A model generated the notes under the pieces. That model was not told where the DNA came from. It did no database searches and saw only the letters and a list, made by a program, of their open reading frames with translations. Of a DNA stretch of 64,000 nt, positions 1-6,900 are shown piece after piece. Position numbers and translations under genes: made by a program. The DNA comes from Blastocystis hominis (taxonomy: Eukaryota > Sar > Bigyra > Opalinata > Blastocystidae), in contig NW_013171838.1 of NCBI RefSeq assembly GCF_000151665.1, positions 447,001 through 511,000 of the forward strand, in the 5' to 3' direction. How positions within the stretch are numbered: position 1 is the stretch's first letter; each line of letters opens with the position of its first letter.

Positions 1-311
1 TCTCATTGAACATCGCTGGTGAACAGAAGCGTATCATCAATGTGGACAACACGAACACACCTGATGGAATTGATCACACGTTCTTCGAATGGATGGACTA
101 TCTTTGCAATAGTCGTTCCGACGAGTACGATACGCTGTTGACGTACAAGACCTGGTTAAATCAGTTCCGAATCTTCGCCTTCCCGTTGGCCGAGTGGTTC
201 CCGATGCGAGCATCGAATCAGATCCAATTCGAAATCGAGTTGGAAGAGGATGTTGCAGCGACGACCCAGATGCACCTCATCATGATCCGTACCAACACGG
301 AAAATGCTTAA
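1..311 (+). CDS. C-terminal fragment of a structural protein, possibly the major capsid protein
   Basis: The frame is open to the left edge of the window, so this is the last ~100 residues of a longer protein. The end is rich in alternating hydrophobic/polar beta-type segments (for example QFEIELEED followed by MHLIMIRT), which would suit the last strands of a jelly-roll. It sits just upstream of an unknown gene and the packaging ATPase, a place where capsid genes are often found in this virus group. The major-capsid assignment is inference from position and texture; no diagnostic motif is visible in this short piece. A penton or other structural protein is an alternative. Confidence 0.4.
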   Translation, partial: SLNIAGEQKRIINVDNTNTPDGIDHTFFEWMDYLCNSRSDEYDTLLTYKTWLNQFRIFAFPLAEWFPMRASNQIQFEIELEEDVAATTQMHLIMIRTNTENA

Positions 312-350
312 GTGGCACTTAAAGATTTCAAAACATAAATATAAATAGAT

Positions 351-896
351 ATGAGCAACAAGATTCAGGTTTTCGATCTTTCCAATACTTCTGACATCTC
401 TCTCACTTCCACCGGATTCAAGAGAGATGGCGAATCGGCTAAGCATGTCTGCAAGATCACCGATGCTACCATTGTTTTCGTGGGTGACAACTCGAAGTTC
501 GAAACAGACAAGAAGAAACTGTTCAACACTCTCTCCATCACACTGCCCAAGGAGCAATCGGAAGAGTTCAAAAGAATCCTCGATGAGACGAAGAAAGAGA
601 GTCAGCCGTACAGCGAATATGATGGTGAGATCCAGTTCAAAGTGAAATTGAGTCCGAACACAAAGATCGTGAATAACTACAAGAAACCGATCAAGATCGA
701 TCTGCGAAATGTGCTCTGTGCCGATCTTCGCGAATACAAGGATGCAACGATCGATCTTGTGGTAACCGGGGAGAGCAAGGAGTTCATGAAGGAAGATAAG
801 GACGGCAGTATCACCGAGTTCTCGTACACAACTCTCACAGCAACGCAAATCAAAATCAAGGATAAGAATAGTGTCTTTGATTGCGATTTCCTGTAA
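351..896 (+). CDS. Unknown 181-aa viral protein
   Basis: An intact ATG-to-TAA frame of 181 residues lies 39 bases after the preceding capsid-like frame and 89 bases before the ATPase. It is lysine- and aspartate-rich with mixed alpha/beta character and no membrane segment. The C-terminus is a short acidic stretch ending in hydrophobic residues (FDCDFL). Small acidic tails of this kind occur on some single-strand DNA-binding proteins, but no OB-fold motif can be confirmed here, so no function is assigned. An A/T-rich TATAAATA-like run lies directly before the ATG. It is probably transcribed with the ATPase on the same strand. Confidence 0.6.
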   Translation: MSNKIQVFDLSNTSDISLTSTGFKRDGESAKHVCKITDATIVFVGDNSKFETDKKKLFNTLSITLPKEQSEEFKRILDETKKESQPYSEYDGEIQFKVKLSPNTKIVNNYKKPIKIDLRNVLCADLREYKDATIDLVVTGESKEFMKEDKDGSITEFSYTTLTATQIKIKDKNSVFDCDFL

Positions 897-925
897 GTGG
901 TTACCGTAGTTGCTGTGACTACCTT

Positions 926-935
926 TTTCACTTTG
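926..935 (+). promoter_or_regulatory. Candidate viral promoter motif TTTCACTTTG
   Basis: This decamer lies 51 bases before the ATPase ATG. The same ten bases occur on one or other strand at 639-648, 2386-2395, 2512-2521, 3804-3813 and 5819-5828. The copy at 3804-3813 (minus) lies ten bases before the ATG of the pVI/pX-like gene. Other copies fall inside coding frames, so a promoter role is only inferred. Confidence 0.3.
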
Positions 936-977
936 GCTATCGTGGCTATCGTGGCTGTCGTGGCTGCCGTGGTTGCC
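934..977. repeat. Five tandem 9-bp units just upstream of the ATPase
   Basis: The unit is TGGCTATCG with drift to TGGCTGTCG, TGGCTGCCG and TGGTTGCC. The array ends nine bases before the ATPase ATG at 986 and overlaps the end of the TTTCACTTTG motif. It is non-coding in the frame of either neighbour. It could be a leader or regulatory array; nothing in the sequence settles this. Confidence 0.6.
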
Positions 978-985
978 ATGAATAA

Positions 986-2326
986 ATGGAAGAATCCCCA
1001 TACATTCCCAACATTGATACAACATTGCTCGCCATTAAGAATCGAATAAGACGACTCAATCATCGATGTCCGTATAACAACAAACGATTGACAAGAAGAA
1101 CAGAAAATACGCTCAATCAAGCCGAAGTAATGCAGGATACCATCAAACAACGGATGGAGAATGAAACCGATGAAGAGAAGAGCAAGCAACATGCCAAAAT
1201 ACTGCGAGAACTAGCCGACTACATCCAACCAGAGCAAACCATTGATGAGCAGTTACAGGATCTTCGACAGAACAAGGAAAGTATGGGCATTATGAAGTTC
1301 GACTGGGAACTTGATTGTCAGGACACATTCCTCAATCAATTCACGCTCATCATTGCTCCTTCCAAGTCGGGTAAGTCGTTCCTCATCAATCAGTTGTGCT
1401 ACGAGATACCTCACTCGTTCGACAAGATCTGCTTCTTCATGGGAAAGGTGAGCTATGAAAACAAGTGTCCACAAGTGCTCAAACATGTCGCCAACAAAGC
1501 AGGCATCAAGACACAATGGATCAACACGGACGGAGGGGGATCGGAGATTCCCCCGTTCACGGATAGCGAGGACGTCGCGTACAAACAATTGAATGAGGAT
1601 GGATCAAGTGTGGCCATCTACAACGACACCACATATCCATCCATCTACATCTTCGACGACCTGTACACGAAGCCGAACGATCACTGGGTGGTGAACTTCA
1701 TGGACACCATGGCTTGCATGAGTCGACATCGGAAGACCAGTTGTTTCATTGCATTCCAAGGATTCTCTCGATTGAGCAACAAGATTCTGGATAACGCCAC
1801 TCGAATCTTCTTGTACTATGACATCCTTGGACGCGAGGATCTATGGCGCAAAATGAAGATACCTCCGCCATCCAATCTGTCCGAGGTACTTCGTGATATC
1901 CAGATGGGCATGCACACACGATGGTACTACCTGGACGACGATTCGTTGGTCGAGTACGTTCCATACGAACTGAGTAGCAAACAACAGGCAATCAACAAGA
2001 TGCGATCGAAGTTACCGAAGGCATTGCGTGATGAACGAAAGAGGAAGGAAGTGGAAGAGAAGCAACGACAAGTACAGCAACTCGAGCAGGAATTGGGACG
2101 CACGAAGCAGACCACGCAAACCAAAGTGAATAAGGCACGCACTTACAATCTCTTGGACATCAAAGAGGCCGTTGAAATCAAACCACAGGACTACAGTAAA
2201 GCCATCAACACGAAAGAATTCCAGTTCGTACAGAAATCGAGGGATGGCGTGGCAAAGTACACACCTCCAGAACCAACAAAGCAGAAGAAAGGCAAAGGAT
2301 TGCGTTCCAGATACGGACTAGCATAG
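986..2326 (+). CDS. A32-type (FtsK-HerA) genome-packaging ATPase
   Basis: A 446-aa intact frame starts at ATG 986. The Walker A motif APSKSGKS is at residues 124-131, preceded by a hydrophobic strand. The Walker B segment SIYIFDD is at about 219-225. A later strand with conserved polar residues (SCFIAFQGFSR, about 252-262) fits the sensor region of the A32 family. The C-terminal third is charged and coiled-coil-like, ending in a basic tail (KQKKGKGLRSR). Known: A32-like ATPases pump viral DNA into preformed capsids in Polintons, virophages and giant viruses. The N-terminal ~100 residues are helical and divergent. The gene ends 93 bases before the convergent protease, with a hairpin between them. 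Confidence 0.9.
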   Translation: MEESPYIPNIDTTLLAIKNRIRRLNHRCPYNNKRLTRRTENTLNQAEVMQDTIKQRMENETDEEKSKQHAKILRELADYIQPEQTIDEQLQDLRQNKESMGIMKFDWELDCQDTFLNQFTLIIAPSKSGKSFLINQLCYEIPHSFDKICFFMGKVSYENKCPQVLKHVANKAGIKTQWINTDGGGSEIPPFTDSEDVAYKQLNEDGSSVAIYNDTTYPSIYIFDDLYTKPNDHWVVNFMDTMACMSRHRKTSCFIAFQGFSRLSNKILDNATRIFLYYDILGREDLWRKMKIPPPSNLSEVLRDIQMGMHTRWYYLDDDSLVEYVPYELSSKQQAINKMRSKLPKALRDERKRKEVEEKQRQVQQLEQELGRTKQTTQTKVNKARTYNLLDIKEAVEIKPQDYSKAINTKEFQFVQKSRDGVAKYTPPEPTKQKKGKGLRSRYGLA

Positions 2327-2366
2327 GCGTGATGACCAAAGAGGGGCGAAACTATGTTTCTCTCCC

Positions 2367-2385
2367 GAGGCGACAATGTCGCCTC
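2367..2385. terminator. Perfect 8-bp hairpin between convergent viral genes
   Basis: GAGGCGAC and GTCGCCTC form a perfect 8-bp stem around a 3-base loop (AAT). It lies between the ends of the ATPase (plus) and the protease (minus), so it could act as a 3'-end or transcription-pause element for both. A TTTCACTTTG copy on the minus strand abuts it. The role is inferred. Confidence 0.45.
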
Positions 2386-2418
2386 CAAAGTGAAAATAGA
2401 TTTATTATTCATTTACAT

Positions 2419-2808
2419 CTACAACCTCTGGATAGCCGGATCAACCGCGTCGTGCGTGTACAAGTGAAGGAGTGCCAGGTAGCCACAGTTGTTGGCAAAG
2501 ATCGACTGGTATTTCACTTTGTTCACACGGAATACACGGTTCGTACCTGCCAGCGGGAAGTCATTCATCTCACCAAAGCTGTCCTGGTAGTTCAGCGTGC
2601 CATCGGGTTCACGGAAGCAAGATACGAAGTGGCCGAGGCTTCCTCCGTCTTCAAAGGGTATCCAGATGATGCAATTCGCTGGTTCTTTGTATTTCTTTGC
2701 CAAGGACTTGTACTTGTCCAATTCCATCACATCGAAGTCGGGTATCTCGAGTTGCTTGGCCAAGGAACGGACTTCATCGAAAGTCATTGGTTCAGCATCC
2801 ACATTCAT
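2419..2808 (-). CDS. Adenovirus-type (C48) cysteine protease
   Basis: About 129 aa from the ATG at 2808; a slightly longer frame starts from a TTG at 2832. The adenain/Ulp1 triad can be read in order: His in LGHFVSCF, Asp in NYQDSFG and Cys in ANNCGYLALLHL. The residue before the Cys block also fits the oxyanion region. Known: these enzymes cut capsid precursors after Gly-Gly or Gly-X during virion maturation in adenoviruses and Polintons. The neighbouring minus-strand gene encodes a protein with several GG-A sites, a likely substrate. The protein is shorter than human adenovirus protease, so the N-terminal lobe is reduced. The upstream frame stays open into the next gene. Confidence 0.87.
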   Translation of the reverse strand: MNVDAEPMTFDEVRSLAKQLEIPDFDVMELDKYKSLAKKYKEPANCIIWIPFEDGGSLGHFVSCFREPDGTLNYQDSFGEMNDFPLAGTNRVFRVNKVKYQSIFANNCGYLALLHLYTHDAVDPAIQRL

Positions 2809-2828
2809 GTAGCCGTGGGTGTAGAGAC

Positions 2829-3794
2829 TCAATAGACTCTCCTTCGAATCACTGACTTCTCTATCTTGTTTTCGTTCTGTGAAAGGGCTGTGAGGATTCG
2901 ATTCTTTTTTTTCGCCGGGACTGCCATTGCGTTCACCTCGTCCGAAAGGTCCGAAATGTCGTAGCCAGTGCCGGCTTTGCTTTCCTTTCCCTGAATCTGG
3001 TTTGCCACATCGCTCACCATACCCTTTGCCATGTCACCCACCACATTCGCGATCTGTTTCACTGTATCCGATCCTGTCTTCTGGGATACATAGTTCACAC
3101 CCTTGTTGATCGCGTTATTCGCAGCATTCGTGCCAGCATTCACCAGGATATCGGTGATGGGTTTCAACTTGTCGGCATTGTTGTCGTACCATCCTTTGAT
3201 CTTGTTCCAGGCATTCTTGAAGAACGTGCCAACACGACTGGAACCGGCGTACATTGCTCCACCTCGGACTTCGATGTTTTTACTTTGTCGTTCAATGGCT
3301 TTCATGGTCTTCAACACGTCGTCGTAATCGCTAGGGTTGATTCCATTGAGGAACACAGCAGAAGCACCACCGAATTTCAGCGCGCCACCCTCCTTACCCT
3401 TCACTAGCTCTTTGAGACTCGAGATGATCTGTGGAGCCATCTGAATAAGCGCCGGGATGATCGTGGCAGCAAGAGTACCAAGTGCTCCACCTTTCTTGAG
3501 TCCGGTTAGCTCGTTCATCAATTGCGCTTCATTGAATGCCAGGGCTCCAGCGGATTTTGGACCTGTCTGACATGCACCGCTTTCCTTGAAGCCAATGGCA
3601 CCAGCACTTTTTGCTGGAACTCGCTTCGTCGCCCCTCGTTTCTTGGCTCTCTTTGGTGTGTTGTTTACTGGTGTTTCGAGTTCCTTGTGTAGATTCAATG
3701 TCCTGCATCGATCCACGATCGTTCCACTATCCTGTTCTCGGAAATCGGGTTCGCCATAAAAGGCAGATATATCAACAGTGAATGGAATTGCCAT
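2829..3794 (-). CDS. Adenovirus pVI/pX-like minor capsid precursor
   Basis: An intact 321-aa frame with an ATG at 3794. It has a basic segment (about residues 48-62, KRAKKRGATKR), then several Gly-Gly-Ala sites (KKGGALG, KEGGALK, FGGAS, VRGGAM) that suit cleavage by an adenain-type protease. A long hydrophobic/amphipathic segment (IIPALIQMAPQII, about 112-124) recalls the membrane-lytic or hydrophobic segments of adenovirus pVI and pX. The C-terminal part is helical and ends in a basic RRRVY tail. It is directly upstream of the protease on the same strand and the two frames overlap near 2829. Family membership is inferred from these features and context, not from a conserved fold seen directly. 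Confidence 0.6.
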   Translation of the reverse strand: MAIPFTVDISAFYGEPDFREQDSGTIVDRCRTLNLHKELETPVNNTPKRAKKRGATKRVPAKSAGAIGFKESGACQTGPKSAGALAFNEAQLMNELTGLKKGGALGTLAATIIPALIQMAPQIISSLKELVKGKEGGALKFGGASAVFLNGINPSDYDDVLKTMKAIERQSKNIEVRGGAMYAGSSRVGTFFKNAWNKIKGWYDNNADKLKPITDILVNAGTNAANNAINKGVNYVSQKTGSDTVKQIANVVGDMAKGMVSDVANQIQGKESKAGTGYDISDLSDEVNAMAVPAKKKNRILTALSQNENKIEKSVIRRRVY

Positions 3795-3803
3795 TTATGC
3801 CTA

Positions 3804-3813
3804 CAAAGTGAAA
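3804..3813 (-). promoter_or_regulatory. TTTCACTTTG motif before the pVI/pX-like gene
   Basis: This exact copy of the viral decamer lies ten bases upstream of the ATG at 3794, in the sense direction. It is the best-placed copy for a promoter or 5'-leader role. The assignment is inferred from recurrence and position. Confidence 0.35.
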
Positions 3814-3833
3814 AGAATATTGCCCGTCTTCAT

Positions 3834-4703
3834 TTAGCCATTGAAACCTTGTGTAATGAACATATCCTTGATTGTGTTATACGTATTTTGCAGATATTGC
3901 TCGAATTGTTGATCTACATTGACAGCAAACCGTTTGATCTTGTTTTTCATGTAGTCCAAATAATTCGGAGTTAGGTCCTTACTATTAGCTACTCGTATGA
4001 AGAAACTCATCAGTTCGGTGTCTTCATTTCGATCACGATAAGCCCTGAAGAGACGTGAGAATCCAAGGTCATTTGCAAATTGAGCGAAAACAGGATTGTT
4101 GAAATTGCGAGCAAGCAAACTTGAGAAAGCAATGAAATCTTCGCGAGTATCATCGCTTTCCCAACTTTCCTTGGTGGAATTAGAATCTTTACTTTCATAC
4201 GCGTCAATCAAGGCTGCAGCTCGATTCACTTGATCGATTGCTTGAGGTGTGAAACTAGCATTTACACTTTCTGCTTGACGACCGTTCAGTACAATCACAG
4301 GTTGAATTTGTGGCTGATTCCGGAAATATTCATATGATTGCCAAATGGCATCCATTAAGTTCTGGATTCCTCTCATATTCTGCTCATACAATTGTTGATA
4401 TAATTGTTCCCGGGACAGCTGAGTATCAGCAAATTGATTACTCATTGTAGTAATCAGCTGACCAGTTTGAGCATGTCCATCAACAACTGCATTACCAACA
4501 TTTGTCAACAGGTTGTTAGTTTGAGTCTGTCCTTCAGCAAGTTGGCTACTCATGGAATTGAATCCATTTGTCAACAGGTTACCAGTTTTAGTCTGATTGT
4601 CAGCAAGTTGATCAACAATTGCACCCGTAGAATCTTTGATTAACTTGGTTGTTTGAGTCTGCCCGTTTTCAAGTTGCTTACCCAGAGCGTTCGTGTCATG
4701 CAA
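3834..4703 (-). CDS. C-terminal half of a coiled-coil structural protein, out of frame with the upstream half
   Basis: This frame has no credible ATG start. The first possible start is a TTG at 4703, inside the end of the upstream frame. It opens with four to five copies of a ~25-residue repeat of the type NxLxxxxGQTQTxxLI, then a helical domain and a C-terminal globular part. The same repeat type ends the upstream frame (IALGNAVAEEGKATG). The two frames therefore look like one protein interrupted by a frame change near 4650-4703. Long heptad-like repeats suggest a fibre or spike stalk, but no receptor-binding family is recognised. Confidence 0.6.
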   Translation of the reverse strand: MHDTNALGKQLENGQTQTTKLIKDSTGAIVDQLADNQTKTGNLLTNGFNSMSSQLAEGQTQTNNLLTNVGNAVVDGHAQTGQLITTMSNQFADTQLSREQLYQQLYEQNMRGIQNLMDAIWQSYEYFRNQPQIQPVIVLNGRQAESVNASFTPQAIDQVNRAAALIDAYESKDSNSTKESWESDDTREDFIAFSSLLARNFNNPVFAQFANDLGFSRLFRAYRDRNEDTELMSFFIRVANSKDLTPNYLDYMKNKIKRFAVNVDQQFEQYLQNTYNTIKDMFITQGFNG

Positions 4704-5875
4704 TAGATGTTGCCTGTTGCCTTTCCCTCTTCTGCAACCGCATTACCAAGAGCTATCAGATTCTGATTCGTAGTCTGCAATTCATTGGACACGTTTTCAA
4801 TCAAAGGTGTGAATGTATTGAATGATTCAACCAACCGTTTGTTGATTTCATCATATGCTTTTGCCAACTCAGCATATCGATTGCTCAACAACTTGATTCC
4901 ATCGTTTGCATTTTCCAATTTGGTATTAACATCCTTCAACAAGTTTAACATCATAGGGTAGCCCTTCTGCGCATCTTGTAAGAAGTTGATTCGTTTTGCT
5001 ACTTGGTTGATTACTTTGTAAATATTGCCAAGGTTCGTTTGGATATCGAAACTCTTCATCACAGTTATCACTTCGTTCAACTTGTTGATAAGGGGCGCCA
5101 CATCCAACTTGTCGTCCAGTGGCGGTGGCGACTCCTTCATCGATGGTATTCTCATCGGTGGTATTCTCTTCCGTGGCACTCTCTTGGGTAGCACATTCAT
5201 CTCTTGTTCCACCTCACTACTTAGATCCACATGATGTGAACCATTTACCGACAGATCACTTCGCAGGCTATCAATATCATTATGAAACGATGTACTCTGT
5301 TGAGCAAATGTGTTGATGCTTTCTCCCATTCGTTGAACCGCATTCGATATGTTGTCCGCAGCATTCTTCATCTCTTCGATACTAGCTCCAAAATCACCAG
5401 GCAAATTCATGATTTGTATCTCGCCTGCATGATCTGTAGGGAAGATGATACGATAGGGCGATACTGGCTCATATCCAAATGGATTATCAAACACAGCTCG
5501 TTTCTCCATATCAGATAACTTGTGATTCACAGACTGGACAACGATCTTGTTGAATTGTTTGTCAATTTTAGCATTGTAGACCACGTTGTCCTCGAATGAG
5601 TACAGCAGCACGTTCTCTTTATCATTTCGTCGAATTTGATAGCCGCGCATGTTCGAAATGGGAGTACGACGTCGATCAGCGGGTGAGAGATTCATGTACG
5701 AATCAAACAAGGTTCGCTTCTGTCTCCATTGTTCGCTCCTCATTCGTTGTTGATTGAATTCACTTTCAACGACTTTATCGAAATATCGATTCAACATTTT
5801 GTCCATCATGTTTCTCGATTTCACTTTGTGTGGTTTGAATCGAATGATTGGAATTGTAGCAACGTATTCATCCAT
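4640..5875 (-). CDS. N-terminal half of a coiled-coil structural protein
   Basis: A 411-aa frame starts at ATG 5875, with CAAAGTAAAG just upstream. The N-terminus is basic. The middle carries a proline-rich basic linker (KRVPRKRIPPMRIPS, about 228-242). Residues from about 260 onwards form long amphipathic helices of coiled-coil type. The last ~25 residues read through into a frame unlike the rest, overlapping the next frame by 64 bases. The repeat at its end continues in the other frame downstream, so a single-base frame change or programmed frameshift is likely. Probably a structural (fibre-like) component; the function is inferred from composition and context. Confidence 0.6.
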   Translation of the reverse strand: MDEYVATIPIIRFKPHKVKSRNMMDKMLNRYFDKVVESEFNQQRMRSEQWRQKRTLFDSYMNLSPADRRRTPISNMRGYQIRRNDKENVLLYSFEDNVVYNAKIDKQFNKIVVQSVNHKLSDMEKRAVFDNPFGYEPVSPYRIIFPTDHAGEIQIMNLPGDFGASIEEMKNAADNISNAVQRMGESINTFAQQSTSFHNDIDSLRSDLSVNGSHHVDLSSEVEQEMNVLPKRVPRKRIPPMRIPSMKESPPPLDDKLDVAPLINKLNEVITVMKSFDIQTNLGNIYKVINQVAKRINFLQDAQKGYPMMLNLLKDVNTKLENANDGIKLLSNRYAELAKAYDEINKRLVESFNTFTPLIENVSNELQTTNQNLIALGNAVAEEGKATGNIYCMTRTLWVSNLKTGRLKQPS

Positions 5876-6571
5876 TCTTTACTTTGGTGTAACAAGATAT
5901 CGTGAATGAGATGTAGACATTCGAATTCAAGGAGATCGGACGGTCATTCGCGTCTGTCAGTACCCAATCAATGGAATCCAGGTTCGATTGTTCAATCACA
6001 TCGATCGATAGGTTGTCCCAGGTGATCATGTTGTTCAGTCCCATCGATACATGAATCAGGTTATCGATCAGCGGACTCTTCAGACCGAATGTTTGAGCAT
6101 TGATACTACTGTAGACTCGGATCACACTCATGCCATTCGTGATGTCGTAGGGTTCACTCGCTACCATGCCTGCCTCAACGATACCTTCCAACTTGAGGAT
6201 ACTCGTGTAATCAGGTGCGCCACTAAGGTCAACAGCGGTCGCCACATCACTGTTCAAGTATGCTCGGTTGACATCGTCTACCTGGATGGAGTCGGCTATC
6301 GCACGGCATAACTCGGTAATCGAGTAGTAGCCAGGACCGACGTTGTAGACCATTTCAAACCCTGACAGCATTTGAACCTTCACGACATTCATTGCACGAA
6401 TGTTCCAGAGAGACGTTGTATCGATCTTGCACGTAATCGAAGTGATCTTGTTACGACTAAGGTTCTGCACGAAGGCATGATCACTGTATTGAACGTTTCA
6501 TGGTATCGTTCGTTGTTCTTCGGAATTACTGTATTGTGGTTAATCACACTTACCGGTAGTGCACGACTCAT
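5868..6571 (-). CDS. Structural protein of the LGF-repeat type, broken by a frame change near 6470
   Basis: The frame begins with an ATG at 6571 that overlaps the stop of the preceding gene (ATGA). It runs ~34 residues to about 6470, where continuation needs a one-base shift. The second part runs from ~6470 to 5868 and has no ATG of its own (first start-like codon is GTG). The second part carries GPGYYSITELCRAIAD and LSGAPDYTSILKLEG, matching the repeat domain found several times in the large neighbour. It ends overlapping the start of the coiled-coil gene by eight bases. A single-base deletion or sequencing error explains the break. Listed as one damaged gene. Confidence 0.6.
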
Positions 6572-6900
6572 TTATTGTGTAGAACATGGAAGTGAATGCA
6601 CACTGTAATCGGCATTGGTAAGGCAATCGTTGCACCAGTCTTATCGGTCAACGAGAATGACCATTTGCGACTTTTGGGTACCACGACGTTCATGTGTGCA
6701 TTCTCTGTGTACTCCTCGTTCAATACAACCAACGGAGACTGTCGTCGTTCTTGCATGTTGTTCACTCGATCAAGGACAAGGCAGGTGCCAGGCGATTCTC
6801 CCTTCATCGATATCCGATCGATCACCATGTCGCGTTTGATGAGATTGTTACTCGTGAATTCATGTTCGTACGTTCGAGCAATGTTGAACACTAGATTCAT
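6568..6900 (-). CDS. Small 110-aa viral structural-type protein
   Basis: An intact 110-aa frame whose ATG (6900) overlaps the TGA of the large upstream gene as ATGA, and whose own TGA overlaps the next ATG in the same way at 6568-6571. The protein is beta-rich (SRKWSFSLTDKTGATIALPMPITVCIHFHV) and ends like the C-termini of the two flanking proteins, which also finish with a hydrophobic beta strand. It may be a free-standing copy of the C-terminal domain of those proteins. No outside family is recognised. The tight overlaps suggest the three proteins come from one message. Confidence 0.65.
   Translation of the reverse strand: MNLVFNIARTYEHEFTSNNLIKRDMVIDRISMKGESPGTCLVLDRVNNMQERRQSPLVVLNEEYTENAHMNVVVPKSRKWSFSLTDKTGATIALPMPITVCIHFHVLHNK

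Noticed and set aside
156-1192. Long minus-strand frames opposite the first viral genes
   Set aside because: They are shadows of the plus-strand genes at 351-896 and 986-2326; composition is low-complexity (His/Asp/Ser or Ala/Thr runs) with no motif.
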